DNA from: Cyanobacteriota bacterium
Lineage (GTDB): Bacteria; Cyanobacteriota; Vampirovibrionia; LMEP-6097
NCBI GenBank assembly: GCA_027618255.1
Contig: JAQCFG010000003.1
Span: 1-60,637 of the forward strand
DNA length: 60,637 bases
Reading direction: 5' to 3'
Below are positions 52,185 to 59,256 of the stretch, piece after piece. Each line of letters starts with the position of its first letter. Within the stretch, counting starts at the first letter, position 1. The notes under the pieces were generated by a model. It searched no databases and was not told the DNA's origin. It was given only the letters and a program-made list of their open reading frames with translations. The position numbers were made by a program, and so were the translations under genes.

Positions 52185-53338
52185 ATATTGCCCAGGAAAG
52201 TCTTACGATGTTCTTTGGTCAAGCCATGTTCTTGAATGGCTCGCATGTGTTTGCTGGTGCCGTAGCCGACATTAGTTTCCCAGATATACTGTGGCTGTGA
52301 GATTGCAAGTTCTCTCATATAATCATCACGCTTGTCTTTAGCAAGGTTGCTAGCTGCTGCAATCAGAGAACTCGTTGAGTCACCTTTGACTATGTTTTTT
52401 TGTCTGATGATGATCTCGTTTTGCTCGCGTTTAAGTTGTATGTGAGTTTGCTTGTAATCAAGCCCAAGTTCTAGGAAACTAAAATCTATGATTTTGCGTT
52501 TTTTAAAGATTTCTCTACTTAGTTCTGCTAGGTTTTGTATGGTCTTTGTGCCGTCAATTAATAAGAGAATCTCATCTGGGTAACGGTGATAGAGATCAAG
52601 GTGCTGCTGAACGATATTGATGAGGTTTTCTGTCATAGAGCGCCAGATAGCTTTGACAATACCGTATTTGTCGATATATTCGGCACTTTGCATATTAGTT
52701 GAATGAAACAGGTGTTGATCGGCACTGAAATAAGGTAGGTCGAGTAAAGCCTTGCAGAGTGCTTTACGTTTGGATTTGAGGACTTTTTTACTATCATCGA
52801 GCAGTAATAATGAACTAATTTCTTGGACATCTTGCAAGTCTGCTTCAATAGACCTTTTGCGAAAGTTCCCTTTGTCTTTACTAGCGGAACTAGTGCGCCG
52901 TACCGTTCCGACCTCTTTTGTGTCGACATCACTAGCAAAACGAGGTTTTGCAGGATGTCTAATACTGGTCTCGTTGATAATTGTTTCAGCGTAATATCTA
53001 TCTCTATCATTCAGTGAGATGAAATCACCACTCATTAATTGACTAGATCGTTTGACTTCAGTTAGTAGATCTTGTTTTTCGGCATAAAAACTAGAACAAG
53101 AATAAGCGCCGGTGCAAACAGGTCCAGCTACGCAGCCTCTGCCAACCTCATCAAAACCAATTATTAGAGTGCCTTCAGCGAGATCTAGATGGAGCTTCTC
53201 ATCAAAGCTAATTAACTTAGAAAAATTTTCGAGGTGTTTGTCAGAATAGAGTTGTTGATAATTCTTGCGGACTTTGGGCTTGGCGGAAGCAAATAATTTA
53301 TTACGTCGTTTTTTCTTTTTGGTTTTTGCCAGACTCAT
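52169..53338 (-). CDS. rnhB: Ribonuclease HII with N-terminal extension and in-frame repeat
   Basis: Removes ribonucleotides from DNA and RNA primers. Catalytic motifs are intact: GFDEVGRGCVAGPV (D and E), LLLDDSKK, LLIDGTK (D), VKGDSTSSLIAAASNLAKDK and YGTSKHM. It has 389 aa, whereas RNase HII is usually about 200. The excess is a basic N-terminal tail (KTKKKKRRNKLFASAKPKVR), longer loops, and residues 127-163 that are the translation of the 111-bp repeat, just before the DDSKK motif. The start overlaps the upstream gene by 38 bases, so they are probably co-transcribed. Confidence 0.93.
   Translation of the reverse strand: MSLAKTKKKKRRNKLFASAKPKVRKNYQQLYSDKHLENFSKLISFDEKLHLDLAEGTLIIGFDEVGRGCVAGPVCTGAYSCSSFYAEKQDLLTEVKRSSQLMSGDFISLNDRDRYYAETIINETSIRHPAKPRFASDVDTKEVGTVRRTSSASKDKGNFRKRSIEADLQDVQEISSLLLLDDSKKVLKSKRKALCKALLDLPYFSADQHLFHSTNMQSAEYIDKYGIVKAIWRSMTENLINIVQQHLDLYHRYPDEILLLIDGTKTIQNLAELSREIFKKRKIIDFSFLELGLDYKQTHIQLKREQNEIIIRQKNIVKGDSTSSLIAAASNLAKDKRDDYMRELAISQPQYIWETNVGYGTSKHMRAIQEHGLTKEHRKTFLGNINAGS
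52850..52960 (-). repeat. 111-bp protein-coding palindromic element, copy 3 (inside rnhB)
   Basis: Encodes RHPAKPRFASDVDTKEVGTV...TSSAS...FRKRS, 37 codons in the same frame as the copies at 548-658 and 8333-8443. The ends AGACATCCTGCAAAAC and AGACCTTTTGCGAAAG are imperfect complements when read inward. Confidence 0.92.
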
Positions 53339-53687
53339 ATGATTTTGCTAATTCTAAACGGCTACCACTAAAGAAATCAAGAAATAATACTTTAAAATCT
53401 CTAGAGCAATTCTGCCCGCAAATAATTGTACAAGATCTAAGTAGTCTTACATATTTGCGAAATATCTCAAATTCTTCGCCCTCTAAGTCACTGTCTTTGC
53501 AGGCAATAACTTCGCCGCGAGCAGCACGCTGATACCGGTCGCTATTCTGAAGTCTAGTAATACATTCTTTGAGGTTGGAAGCTAGGGCTTTAGATTGGCA
53601 GCGAATTTCTTCGAGCACTGGTTCAAGTTTGGCAAAGAATGTCTGATCGAATTGATCGAGAGCTTGATTGAGTTCTTTGATATTGAT
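53301..53687 (-). CDS. Helical hypothetical protein upstream of rnhB
   Basis: Not recognised. The certain part (GTG at 53618) is 105 aa: a four-helix-like charged protein (ALASNLKECITRLQNSD; EGEEFEIFRKYVRLLRSC) with three Cys. The open frame extends upstream as INIKELNQALDQFDQTFFAK, which looks like real protein. The best ribosome site, AGGAG at 53694-53698, is 6 bases before a non-standard ATC at 53687. If that start is used, initiation is unusual. It overlaps rnhB by 38 bases. Confidence 0.45.
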   Translation of the reverse strand: MNIKELNQALDQFDQTFFAKLEPVLEEIRCQSKALASNLKECITRLQNSDRYQRAARGEVIACKDSDLEGEEFEIFRKYVRLLRSCTIICGQNCSRDFKVLFLDFFSGSRLELAKSYESGKNQKEKTT

Positions 53688-53706
53688 GGGCTGCTCCTAT
53701 TTATAC

Positions 53707-53731
53707 TTATAAGACAAACCATGTCTTATAA
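53707..53731. promoter_or_regulatory. Perfect hairpin upstream of the rnhB operon
   Basis: TTATAAGACA-AACCA-TGTCTTATAA: exact 10-base arms. It could be an operator or the terminator of a decayed upstream gene. The rest of 53732-53880 has a minus-strand open stretch (LPNLPTKQELEALVKQIT...) without a start codon, possibly a gene remnant. Confidence 0.45.
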
Positions 53732-53903
53732 ATAGCTTAGCGCAAACTTATCTGGTAGATTAGTATTTGTAATTTGTTTGACTAATGCTTCTAATTCTTG
53801 CTTAGTTGGTAAGTTTGGAAGTGCATAATGTGCGAGGCAAAGCTGGCGCCATTTCCTTTATCTTAACACGATGGGCTAGAATTTATCTGCTAATCTATAG
53901 AGA

Positions 53904-54740
53904 ATGCAAGTTTCTTACTTAGGTCCCGAAGGTTCATATACTCATATCGCTGCTCAAAAAGTCTTTAATGGAGCTGATTTAATACCCAGTTCTACTATTA
54001 CCAATATAGTTCATGATCTTGCTGTTGGTTTAGTTGATAGAGCGATTGTGCCTGTGGAGAATTCAATTGCTGGTGGCGTTGCCGAGACGATTGAGGCTTT
54101 GCAACAGTCAGAAGATATTTATGTGATTCAAGAATTTATTTTGCCGATAGATCATTGTTTACTTGCTTTGCCTAGCTTTGATAAGAGCAAGCTTGCCCAG
54201 ACTCAAAAAATCAGAGCCCATCATATGGCTTTAGGGCAGTGTATGGATTATATTCGTAATAATTTGCCGAATGTAGAAATCTTGCCAAGCTCTAGTAATA
54301 GCTCAGCAGCTAAGGCGCTCAAAGCTAATGAAGCGCAGAATCCCAATCAAGTTGTAATTGCAAGTGAACTCTGTGCTGAGATTTACGGTTTGGATTTAAT
54401 TGCAAAAGCAATTAATGATAGTGATATTAATGAAACTCGTTTTTGGATTTTGTCCAAAAATCTTGAGGATTTTAATCCAGCAGCCAAAAATAAAACTACA
54501 ATACTTTTTCAAACAAAAGATGCGCCAGGGAGTTTGCAGGTAATACTTAGATTATTTGCCGTTAACAATGTTAATTTGAGTCGTATTGAATCAAGACCGG
54601 CAAAGAAAAATATTGGCGAGTATTTATTCTTGGTTGATTTTGATTTGCACAAAGAAGACCCGCGCTATGACACGCTTGTGCGTCAAGTAAGGCAACATTT
54701 TAGTTATTTCAAGTGGTTAGGATCTTATTCATTAGTGTAA
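53904..54740 (+). CDS. pheA: Prephenate dehydratase
   Basis: Converts prephenate to phenylpyruvate for phenylalanine synthesis. The periplasmic-binding-like catalytic domain has YLGPEGSYTHIAAQ, VPVENSIAGGVAETIEAL and the catalytic TRF motif (NETRFWILSK). The C-terminal ACT domain (GSLQVILRLFAVNNVNLSRI with ESRP) binds phenylalanine for feedback control. No chorismate mutase domain is fused. 278 aa. The stop is followed one base later by ftsI. Confidence 0.95.
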   Translation: MQVSYLGPEGSYTHIAAQKVFNGADLIPSSTITNIVHDLAVGLVDRAIVPVENSIAGGVAETIEALQQSEDIYVIQEFILPIDHCLLALPSFDKSKLAQTQKIRAHHMALGQCMDYIRNNLPNVEILPSSSNSSAAKALKANEAQNPNQVVIASELCAEIYGLDLIAKAINDSDINETRFWILSKNLEDFNPAAKNKTTILFQTKDAPGSLQVILRLFAVNNVNLSRIESRPAKKNIGEYLFLVDFDLHKEDPRYDTLVRQVRQHFSYFKWLGSYSLV

Positions 54741-54741
54741 T

Positions 54742-56316
54742 ATGTCAAATTTTCGTTACCGCAGTATACAAATACTTATCGCTTTAGCATTCCTTGCTAT
54801 ATTGGGTCGTTTATTTCAATTTCAAATCATCGACGGACAAAAATATTCTGCCTACATCAAGCGTTATGGACAGGCTTACAAACTTAGTCCTGCAAGAGCA
54901 GAGATCGTTGATCGTAATGATAAAGTCCTTGCTTTGGATTTGATGAAGTATACACTTGAATACAATCCAGTTAGTACTAGTGAAGATAGGGGTATGCTTG
55001 CTTTTAGGCTGGAGCAAATTATTGATTTGAAAAACCCAGAAGATCTTAAGGCTCGTTATAGTAAGACTCTTGCGCATGGCTTGAGCCGCGAACAGGCCAA
55101 CAAAATCAGGAAGCTCGATTCTAAATTGCTCTATTTGCGCCAGGTTAGGCGTAGGTTCTACCCACAAGATGAACTGGCTTCTCATGTGCTTGGCTATGTT
55201 GATCTTTATGGACAAGCAAGACAGGGTCTTGAAGTTGATTACCAGAAGAGGCTAGAAGAAGATCCTGAACACAAGCTTAAGTTGAGTTTGGATTCTCGCT
55301 TGCAAGTTTTTGCAGAAAAAGAATTGAAGAAACGAATCGCTGAAACCAAGGCAACGAGAGGGACTGTTTTGTTGATGGAAGTTGCAACGGGACAAATGAT
55401 GGCAATGGCTACTAGTCCTGGTTTTAATCCCAATAACTATTTTGATTTTAGTTTGTCACGAATTAAGAACTGGCCATTGGTTGATGTTTATCAACCTGGT
55501 TCTATTTTTAAAATAGTGACAGTTGCTTCAGCTCTAGAGTCGGGGACTATAGACCTGAGCCATCGTTTTGTAGATGAAGGTTTTTTGGAGATTGATAAAT
55601 GGAAAATCAAAAACCATGAATACAAACTAGGTGAAACCAAAGTTGAAGAATTGAATCTACAAAATTTGTTTGAAAGATCGAGTAATACTTTTGCTGCTCA
55701 TTTGGCTCTGGCAATGGGACCTAAGGTTTTCCATGAATATATTCACAAGTTTGGTTTTGGACAAAAAACAGGGATTGAATTAAGCGGTGAGTCCAAGGGT
55801 ATTTTAATTAAGCACAAAAAATGGCGTAACTCTGATACTGCAACTACTGGCATGGGTCATGGTGCGATTTCAGTTACTCCGCTACAGTTGCTAGCAGCGG
55901 TGAATGTGATTGCTAATGATGGTCTTTGGGTTAGTCCGACTTTGTTTCTTGATACTAAGCCGCTGGCGACTGACAAGTCTGAGCCCATTATAAGCGCTGA
56001 AAATGCTTATGGTGTTAGAAGCCTTTTGGCAAGAGCAATTGATCACAATCTGAAATTTAAATCTAGCATTGCTGGTCGTGTTGATAATTTGACTATCGCT
56101 GGTAAAACTGGTACGGCAGAGAAAATTAAAGAAGGTGGTGGTTATTCTAAGAAAGAAACTGTCGCTTCTTTCTTAGGTTTCTTCCCCGCTTATAATCCTA
56201 AATATATTGCCTTAGTTGTAATTGATGATCCAAAGACAGATGGTCGTTGGGGTGATACTGTGGCTGGACCTTTGTTTAACAAAATCGCTGCTTATACTAG
56301 AGACTTGTATCTATAA
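54742..56316 (+). CDS. ftsI: Penicillin-binding protein FtsI/PBP2-type transpeptidase
   Basis: Class B PBP that cross-links septal peptidoglycan. One N-terminal membrane helix (IQILIALAFLAILGRLFQFQ), the dimerisation domain (ARAEIVDRNDKVLA), then the transpeptidase with SxxK (QPGSIFKIVT), SSN (FERSSNTFAAH) and KTG (AGKTGTAEK). 524 aa is short for the family; a PASTA domain is absent. It is probably co-transcribed with pheA. A palindromic repeat begins 2 bases after its stop. Confidence 0.93.
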   Translation: MSNFRYRSIQILIALAFLAILGRLFQFQIIDGQKYSAYIKRYGQAYKLSPARAEIVDRNDKVLALDLMKYTLEYNPVSTSEDRGMLAFRLEQIIDLKNPEDLKARYSKTLAHGLSREQANKIRKLDSKLLYLRQVRRRFYPQDELASHVLGYVDLYGQARQGLEVDYQKRLEEDPEHKLKLSLDSRLQVFAEKELKKRIAETKATRGTVLLMEVATGQMMAMATSPGFNPNNYFDFSLSRIKNWPLVDVYQPGSIFKIVTVASALESGTIDLSHRFVDEGFLEIDKWKIKNHEYKLGETKVEELNLQNLFERSSNTFAAHLALAMGPKVFHEYIHKFGFGQKTGIELSGESKGILIKHKKWRNSDTATTGMGHGAISVTPLQLLAAVNVIANDGLWVSPTLFLDTKPLATDKSEPIISAENAYGVRSLLARAIDHNLKFKSSIAGRVDNLTIAGKTGTAEKIKEGGGYSKKETVASFLGFFPAYNPKYIALVVIDDPKTDGRWGDTVAGPLFNKIAAYTRDLYL

Positions 56317-56317
56317 A

Positions 56318-56440
56318 ATGGAGACCCCGGGTATCTCCATTTTAATCTATGCTTGCCTTAAATCATTGATATAGCGCGTAAATAATCTCCAACATTAAAA
56401 ATGGAGATACCCGGGGTCTCCATCTTTAATGTTGGAGATA
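56318..56440. repeat. Nested CCCGGG palindromes between ftsI and mqnB
   Basis: Two 23-base units (56318-56340 and 56401-56423) are exact reverse complements of each other. Each can also fold on itself (ATGGAGA...TCTCCAT). The second is enclosed by TCTCCAACATTAAA and TTTAATGTTGGAGA, giving a palindrome of about 53 bp. The second unit encodes the C-terminus of the minus-strand mqnB (DGDPGYLHF, stop). A third related unit is at 25471-25494. Confidence 0.8.
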
Positions 56441-56973
56441 TAATCTTCATGTGCATTTTTATTGGTGTAGTTGGTAACACGCAAATGAGCTGACCAAGGG
56501 ATTTGATGATCACTTGCAACTTTGGCTATACCGTAGAGCTCCATGTTTTCTATAATTGCGTCTGTTTGATAATGTTTAATAATTTGTTTGGAGATAGTCT
56601 CGTCTTGAGTGATTTCAAGACTTGAGAGACATAAAAGATTCTTTGAATCTGGTTGACTGGCGTGAAGGATAGGATAAATATCTTTGATAGTGTAGCTAAG
56701 TCCTTGAACTGAACCGAGATTTAAAAGAGCTGCAGCACTAACTATGATTTGCTCGCCAATCTTGATATTTTGGCTATAGGCACCAGCAGTGCCTACAAAG
56801 ATGATTTCGGAGATATCGTTTCTTGATTGAAGTAGTTTAGAGAGATTGATAGCAGCTTCAAGATAGCCTATACCAACGACCTCTAAAATTGGCTCTTTGC
56901 CTCTCAAATTTGGCAAATTTAATGGATTTTTAGGTAATTCGCTTACACAGGCTGCACAAATAAGGCTTGTCAT
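56395..56973 (-). CDS. mqnB: Probable futalosine hydrolase / nucleoside phosphorylase-family enzyme
   Basis: PNP/MTAN fold. VVGIGYLEAAINL, FVGTAGAYSQNIKIGE, and ENMELYGIAKVASDHQIPW (the ME motif contacts ribose) are present, then the LRVTNYTN block in the position of the R-x-x-S-(D/N) motif. It is 192 aa, a little short. MqnB splits futalosine (or aminofutalosine) into dehypoxanthine futalosine and a purine; the presence of mqnE makes this the best guess, with a general nucleosidase as the alternative. The last nine residues are encoded by a repeat. Confidence 0.6.
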   Translation of the reverse strand: MTSLICAACVSELPKNPLNLPNLRGKEPILEVVGIGYLEAAINLSKLLQSRNDISEIIFVGTAGAYSQNIKIGEQIIVSAAALLNLGSVQGLSYTIKDIYPILHASQPDSKNLLCLSSLEITQDETISKQIIKHYQTDAIIENMELYGIAKVASDHQIPWSAHLRVTNYTNKNAHEDYISNIKDGDPGYLHF

Positions 56974-57151
56974 TAATTAATTTTAGCTTATTTGCTTATT
57001 ATACTAAAGCTTCTAGGTCAAATGACCGATATAAAAATTAGAGCTTGTTTACGGCGGGTTCTAGAGGGTTGGGATAAAGACAAAAAGCTGATATGGTGTG
57101 CAACAGAGCACTAGCTTGGCTCATAGGATAGGGATTTTACAGGAAGTTTAG

Positions 57152-57475
57152 ATGGAAGTTTCTCAAGTAAGCAAGATGCTCGCATACAGTTTTGTATCAG
57201 AGCTGATTAATAAAAAGAAAGTCAAGAGCAATGGTCGTCTTGTTGCTTCTGATGAAGTAAGTGAGGAATCGGTTGATATTTCCGAGATGAGTTTTGGTGA
57301 TCTTGAAACATATTATAAAAATGTTTTGACGATTATTGAAGACACTCCAGAAATACGCAGCTCCTTAGTTGATTCAATCAAGCGTGCTGTTGAAAATGGT
57401 GAAGATCTTAACCTGCGTTATCCAGCGAAACTAATTGCTCAAGAAGAATCTTTGCAAAAACAACTTTTTATGTGA
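57152..57475 (+). CDS. Small protein, FlgM-like at its C-terminus
   Basis: 107 aa, acidic. The C-terminal half (TPEIRSSLVDSIKRAVENGE then LNLRYPAKLIAQEE) matches the spacing of the FlgM anti-sigma-28 pattern (x-R-x-x-V-x-x-I-K-x-A-I-x-x-G-x-Y...IA). FlgM holds the flagellar sigma factor until the hook is finished. No flagellar genes are adjacent, so this is tentative. An AGGAAG lies near the ATG. Its stop codon begins a strong hairpin. The 177-base gap upstream shows nothing I can name. Confidence 0.4.
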   Translation: MEVSQVSKMLAYSFVSELINKKKVKSNGRLVASDEVSEESVDISEMSFGDLETYYKNVLTIIEDTPEIRSSLVDSIKRAVENGEDLNLRYPAKLIAQEESLQKQLFM

Positions 57476-57508
57476 GCATTGCTGAAGCTGCAAGCTTCAG
57501 CAATGCTC
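57474..57508. terminator. Perfect hairpin at the stop codon of the FlgM-like gene
   Basis: GAGCATTGCTGAAGCT-GCA-AGCTTCAGCAATGCTC: exact 16-base arms starting within TGA. No T-run follows, so it may be part of the repeat rather than a true terminator. Confidence 0.6.
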
Positions 57509-57655
57509 ATCGCGTCGAAGCGTAGCGAAGACGGATATCGAAGTTGGTAAGCTTCAGAAATACTCATTGCGTCGTAGCAAAGCGAAGACGGATATCGAAG
57601 CTGGTATGCTTCAGAAATACTCATTGCGTCGTAGCAAAGTGAAGACGGATGCTAG
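57492..57655 (+). repeat. 57-bp tandem repeat, three units, GACG-type
   Basis: AAGCTTCAGCAATGCTCATC... at 57492, 57549 and 57606, each carrying GCGTCG(A/T)AGC..AGCGAAGACGGAT. The period is 57 (19 codons), and the minus strand reads open across the copies (SISEAYQLRYPSSL). The first unit joins the hairpin at 57474. The last unit ends at the gatD -10. Confidence 0.85.
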
Positions 57656-57658
57656 AAT
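57653..57658 (+). promoter_or_regulatory. -10 element of gatD (leaderless)
   Basis: TAGAAT preceded by TGC, 6 bases before the GTG at 57665. Confidence 0.45.
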
Positions 57659-57664
57659 AGAAAT

Positions 57665-58393
57665 GTGCTCAAAATAGCCCACCTCTATCCCAAACAACTC
57701 AATCTCTATGGTGATGGGGGTAATATCATGGCTTTGTCTAAGAGACTTGAGTGGCGAGCTATTGATTTTCAAGTTGATCAATTTGATCTTGATGATGAGA
57801 AGAGAATAACCGATTACCATTTATTTTTTATTGGTGGCGGGCAAGATAGTGGTCAAGAGCTTGTCGCCCTTGATTTACTTAAGCGCAAGCAAGAACTAAG
57901 TGATTTTATTGAAGCTGGCGGGGCTGCTTTGGCTATTTGTGGTGGTTATCAATTACTTGGTAAGAGCTATGAAACTAGTGATGGTTCTATTATGCAAGGA
58001 CTGGGGATTTTGGATTGTGAGACGAGGGCGCCAAGTTCTACTGCCAAGTTTCAGGATCGATTGATTGGTAATGTTGTTGCTGAGCTGTTAATAGAGATTG
58101 TGCCTAGAACGATTGTTGGCTTTGAAAATCATTCTGGTAGAACATATTTAGGCGCAAGTGCAAAACCCTTAGCTAAAGTAATCAAGGGCTATGGTAATAA
58201 CGGGGAGGATGGCTTTGAAGGTATAATCTACAACAATCTTATTGGCAGTTATTTACATGGTAGTGTCTTACCCAAGAACCCTCATCTTGCTGACGAGTTA
58301 TTGAGAAGAGCAATTACTTTTGCCGGACTTGAGCTTGAACTCAAACCATTGGATGATCAAATAGAAACAAGCGCGCATGAGGCTTTACTATGA
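57665..58393 (+). CDS. gatD: GatD-like glutamine amidotransferase (lipid II isoglutaminyl synthase subunit)
   Basis: Class I glutamine amidotransferase of the CobQ/GatD group. YPKQLNLYGDGGNIMAL at the N-terminus, FFIGGGQDSGQEL, the nucleophile AICGGYQLLG (Cys) and SYLHGSVLPKNPHLADELL (His) fit GatD, which amidates lipid II glutamate together with MurT. MurT is normally the adjacent gene, but here glcE follows with a 4-base overlap, so the partner must be elsewhere. 242 aa. GTG start. Confidence 0.8.
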   Translation: MLKIAHLYPKQLNLYGDGGNIMALSKRLEWRAIDFQVDQFDLDDEKRITDYHLFFIGGGQDSGQELVALDLLKRKQELSDFIEAGGAALAICGGYQLLGKSYETSDGSIMQGLGILDCETRAPSSTAKFQDRLIGNVVAELLIEIVPRTIVGFENHSGRTYLGASAKPLAKVIKGYGNNGEDGFEGIIYNNLIGSYLHGSVLPKNPHLADELLRRAITFAGLELELKPLDDQIETSAHEALL

Positions 58394-59256
58394 CCTACTT
58401 GATTGAAGCTGATGACTTGGTTGCAACAGTGCCAGGGACTTTGACATTGAAAGAGTTTGATAGGGATTTAATTCAACAGTGTTTAATTTCTACTTTGCTT
58501 GCTCCTGAGGACTATACGATTGCGCAAATTTTGGCAGAAGACTGGGGACATGACGCTAGGCAGGTTCTGGGACTTGGCGTGAAACATGTCAGTGGCTTGT
58601 ATAGCAAAACCGGCGGCAAGGTAATCAAAAATGTATCTGGTTATGATTTGAGTAAAATATATTTGGGTAGTTGCGAATCCTTGGCAAAGATTGAAACAGC
58701 AAGTTTGCGTTTGGAGAAACTACCATCATTGATTTGTGAATTGAGCTTGAAGCTTGAACGAGAACTTGATCTTGACTTGATTGTTTTTTTGCACAAAATA
58801 GCGACCATGGATTTTGATGAGAGTTTTGAGCTGGCAATTAATTTGGCAGGGCAACTCAATGTGAGTTTTACTGCCACGAGTGAAGAACTCATTGCCTTGA
58901 AGCAAGCTCGCTTGGCTAGAAGATTAGAAGAATTTGTGGCTAGTGAGCTTGATTTGGATTTTGTGATTAAGCCTTATGTCAAAGAGTATCCTAGCTCTGG
59001 TTTAAGGATTGAAGTTCATGGAGTTGTGACGAGCTTATTCAATACCGCAAAGTCATTAGGGCAGCCTTGTCAGATCTACCCTAAGAGAGGCTATCTTCTG
59101 TTAGAGTCTTCTGTCCAGAATTTAAAAAAGCTAGATGATTGTTACTACTATATTTATCCTAAGACAGATGAAAACAAAAAACTAGAAACCCAGTTGAACG
59201 ATACTGATAACCCAGAGTTGGATTTATTCATACAACTCCAGAAGGACTTTGCTTAA
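58390..59256 (+). CDS. glcE: Glycolate oxidase FAD-binding subunit-like (GlcE)
   Basis: VAO/PCMH-type FAD domain as in GlcE: QVLGLGVKHVSGLYSKTGGK, then VIKNVSGYDLSKIYLGS, followed by a C-terminal substrate-side domain. 288 aa, shorter than usual (about 350), missing part of the middle and C-terminal region. With GlcF it would oxidise glycolate to glyoxylate. GlcD, the main catalytic subunit, is not in the window. Its stop shares one base with the glcF ATG (TAATG), so translation is coupled. Confidence 0.8.
   Translation: MTYLIEADDLVATVPGTLTLKEFDRDLIQQCLISTLLAPEDYTIAQILAEDWGHDARQVLGLGVKHVSGLYSKTGGKVIKNVSGYDLSKIYLGSCESLAKIETASLRLEKLPSLICELSLKLERELDLDLIVFLHKIATMDFDESFELAINLAGQLNVSFTATSEELIALKQARLARRLEEFVASELDLDFVIKPYVKEYPSSGLRIEVHGVVTSLFNTAKSLGQPCQIYPKRGYLLLESSVQNLKKLDDCYYYIYPKTDENKKLETQLNDTDNPELDLFIQLQKDFA

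Noticed and set aside
53732-53880. A minus-strand open stretch (LPNLPTKQELEALVKQIT...) between pheA and the rnhB operon.
   Set aside because: No start codon in frame and no homologue recognised; recorded only as a possible remnant.
57439-57624. A minus-strand open frame across the 57-bp repeats.
   Set aside because: It exists because the repeat period is a multiple of three; no start site or homologue supports a gene.
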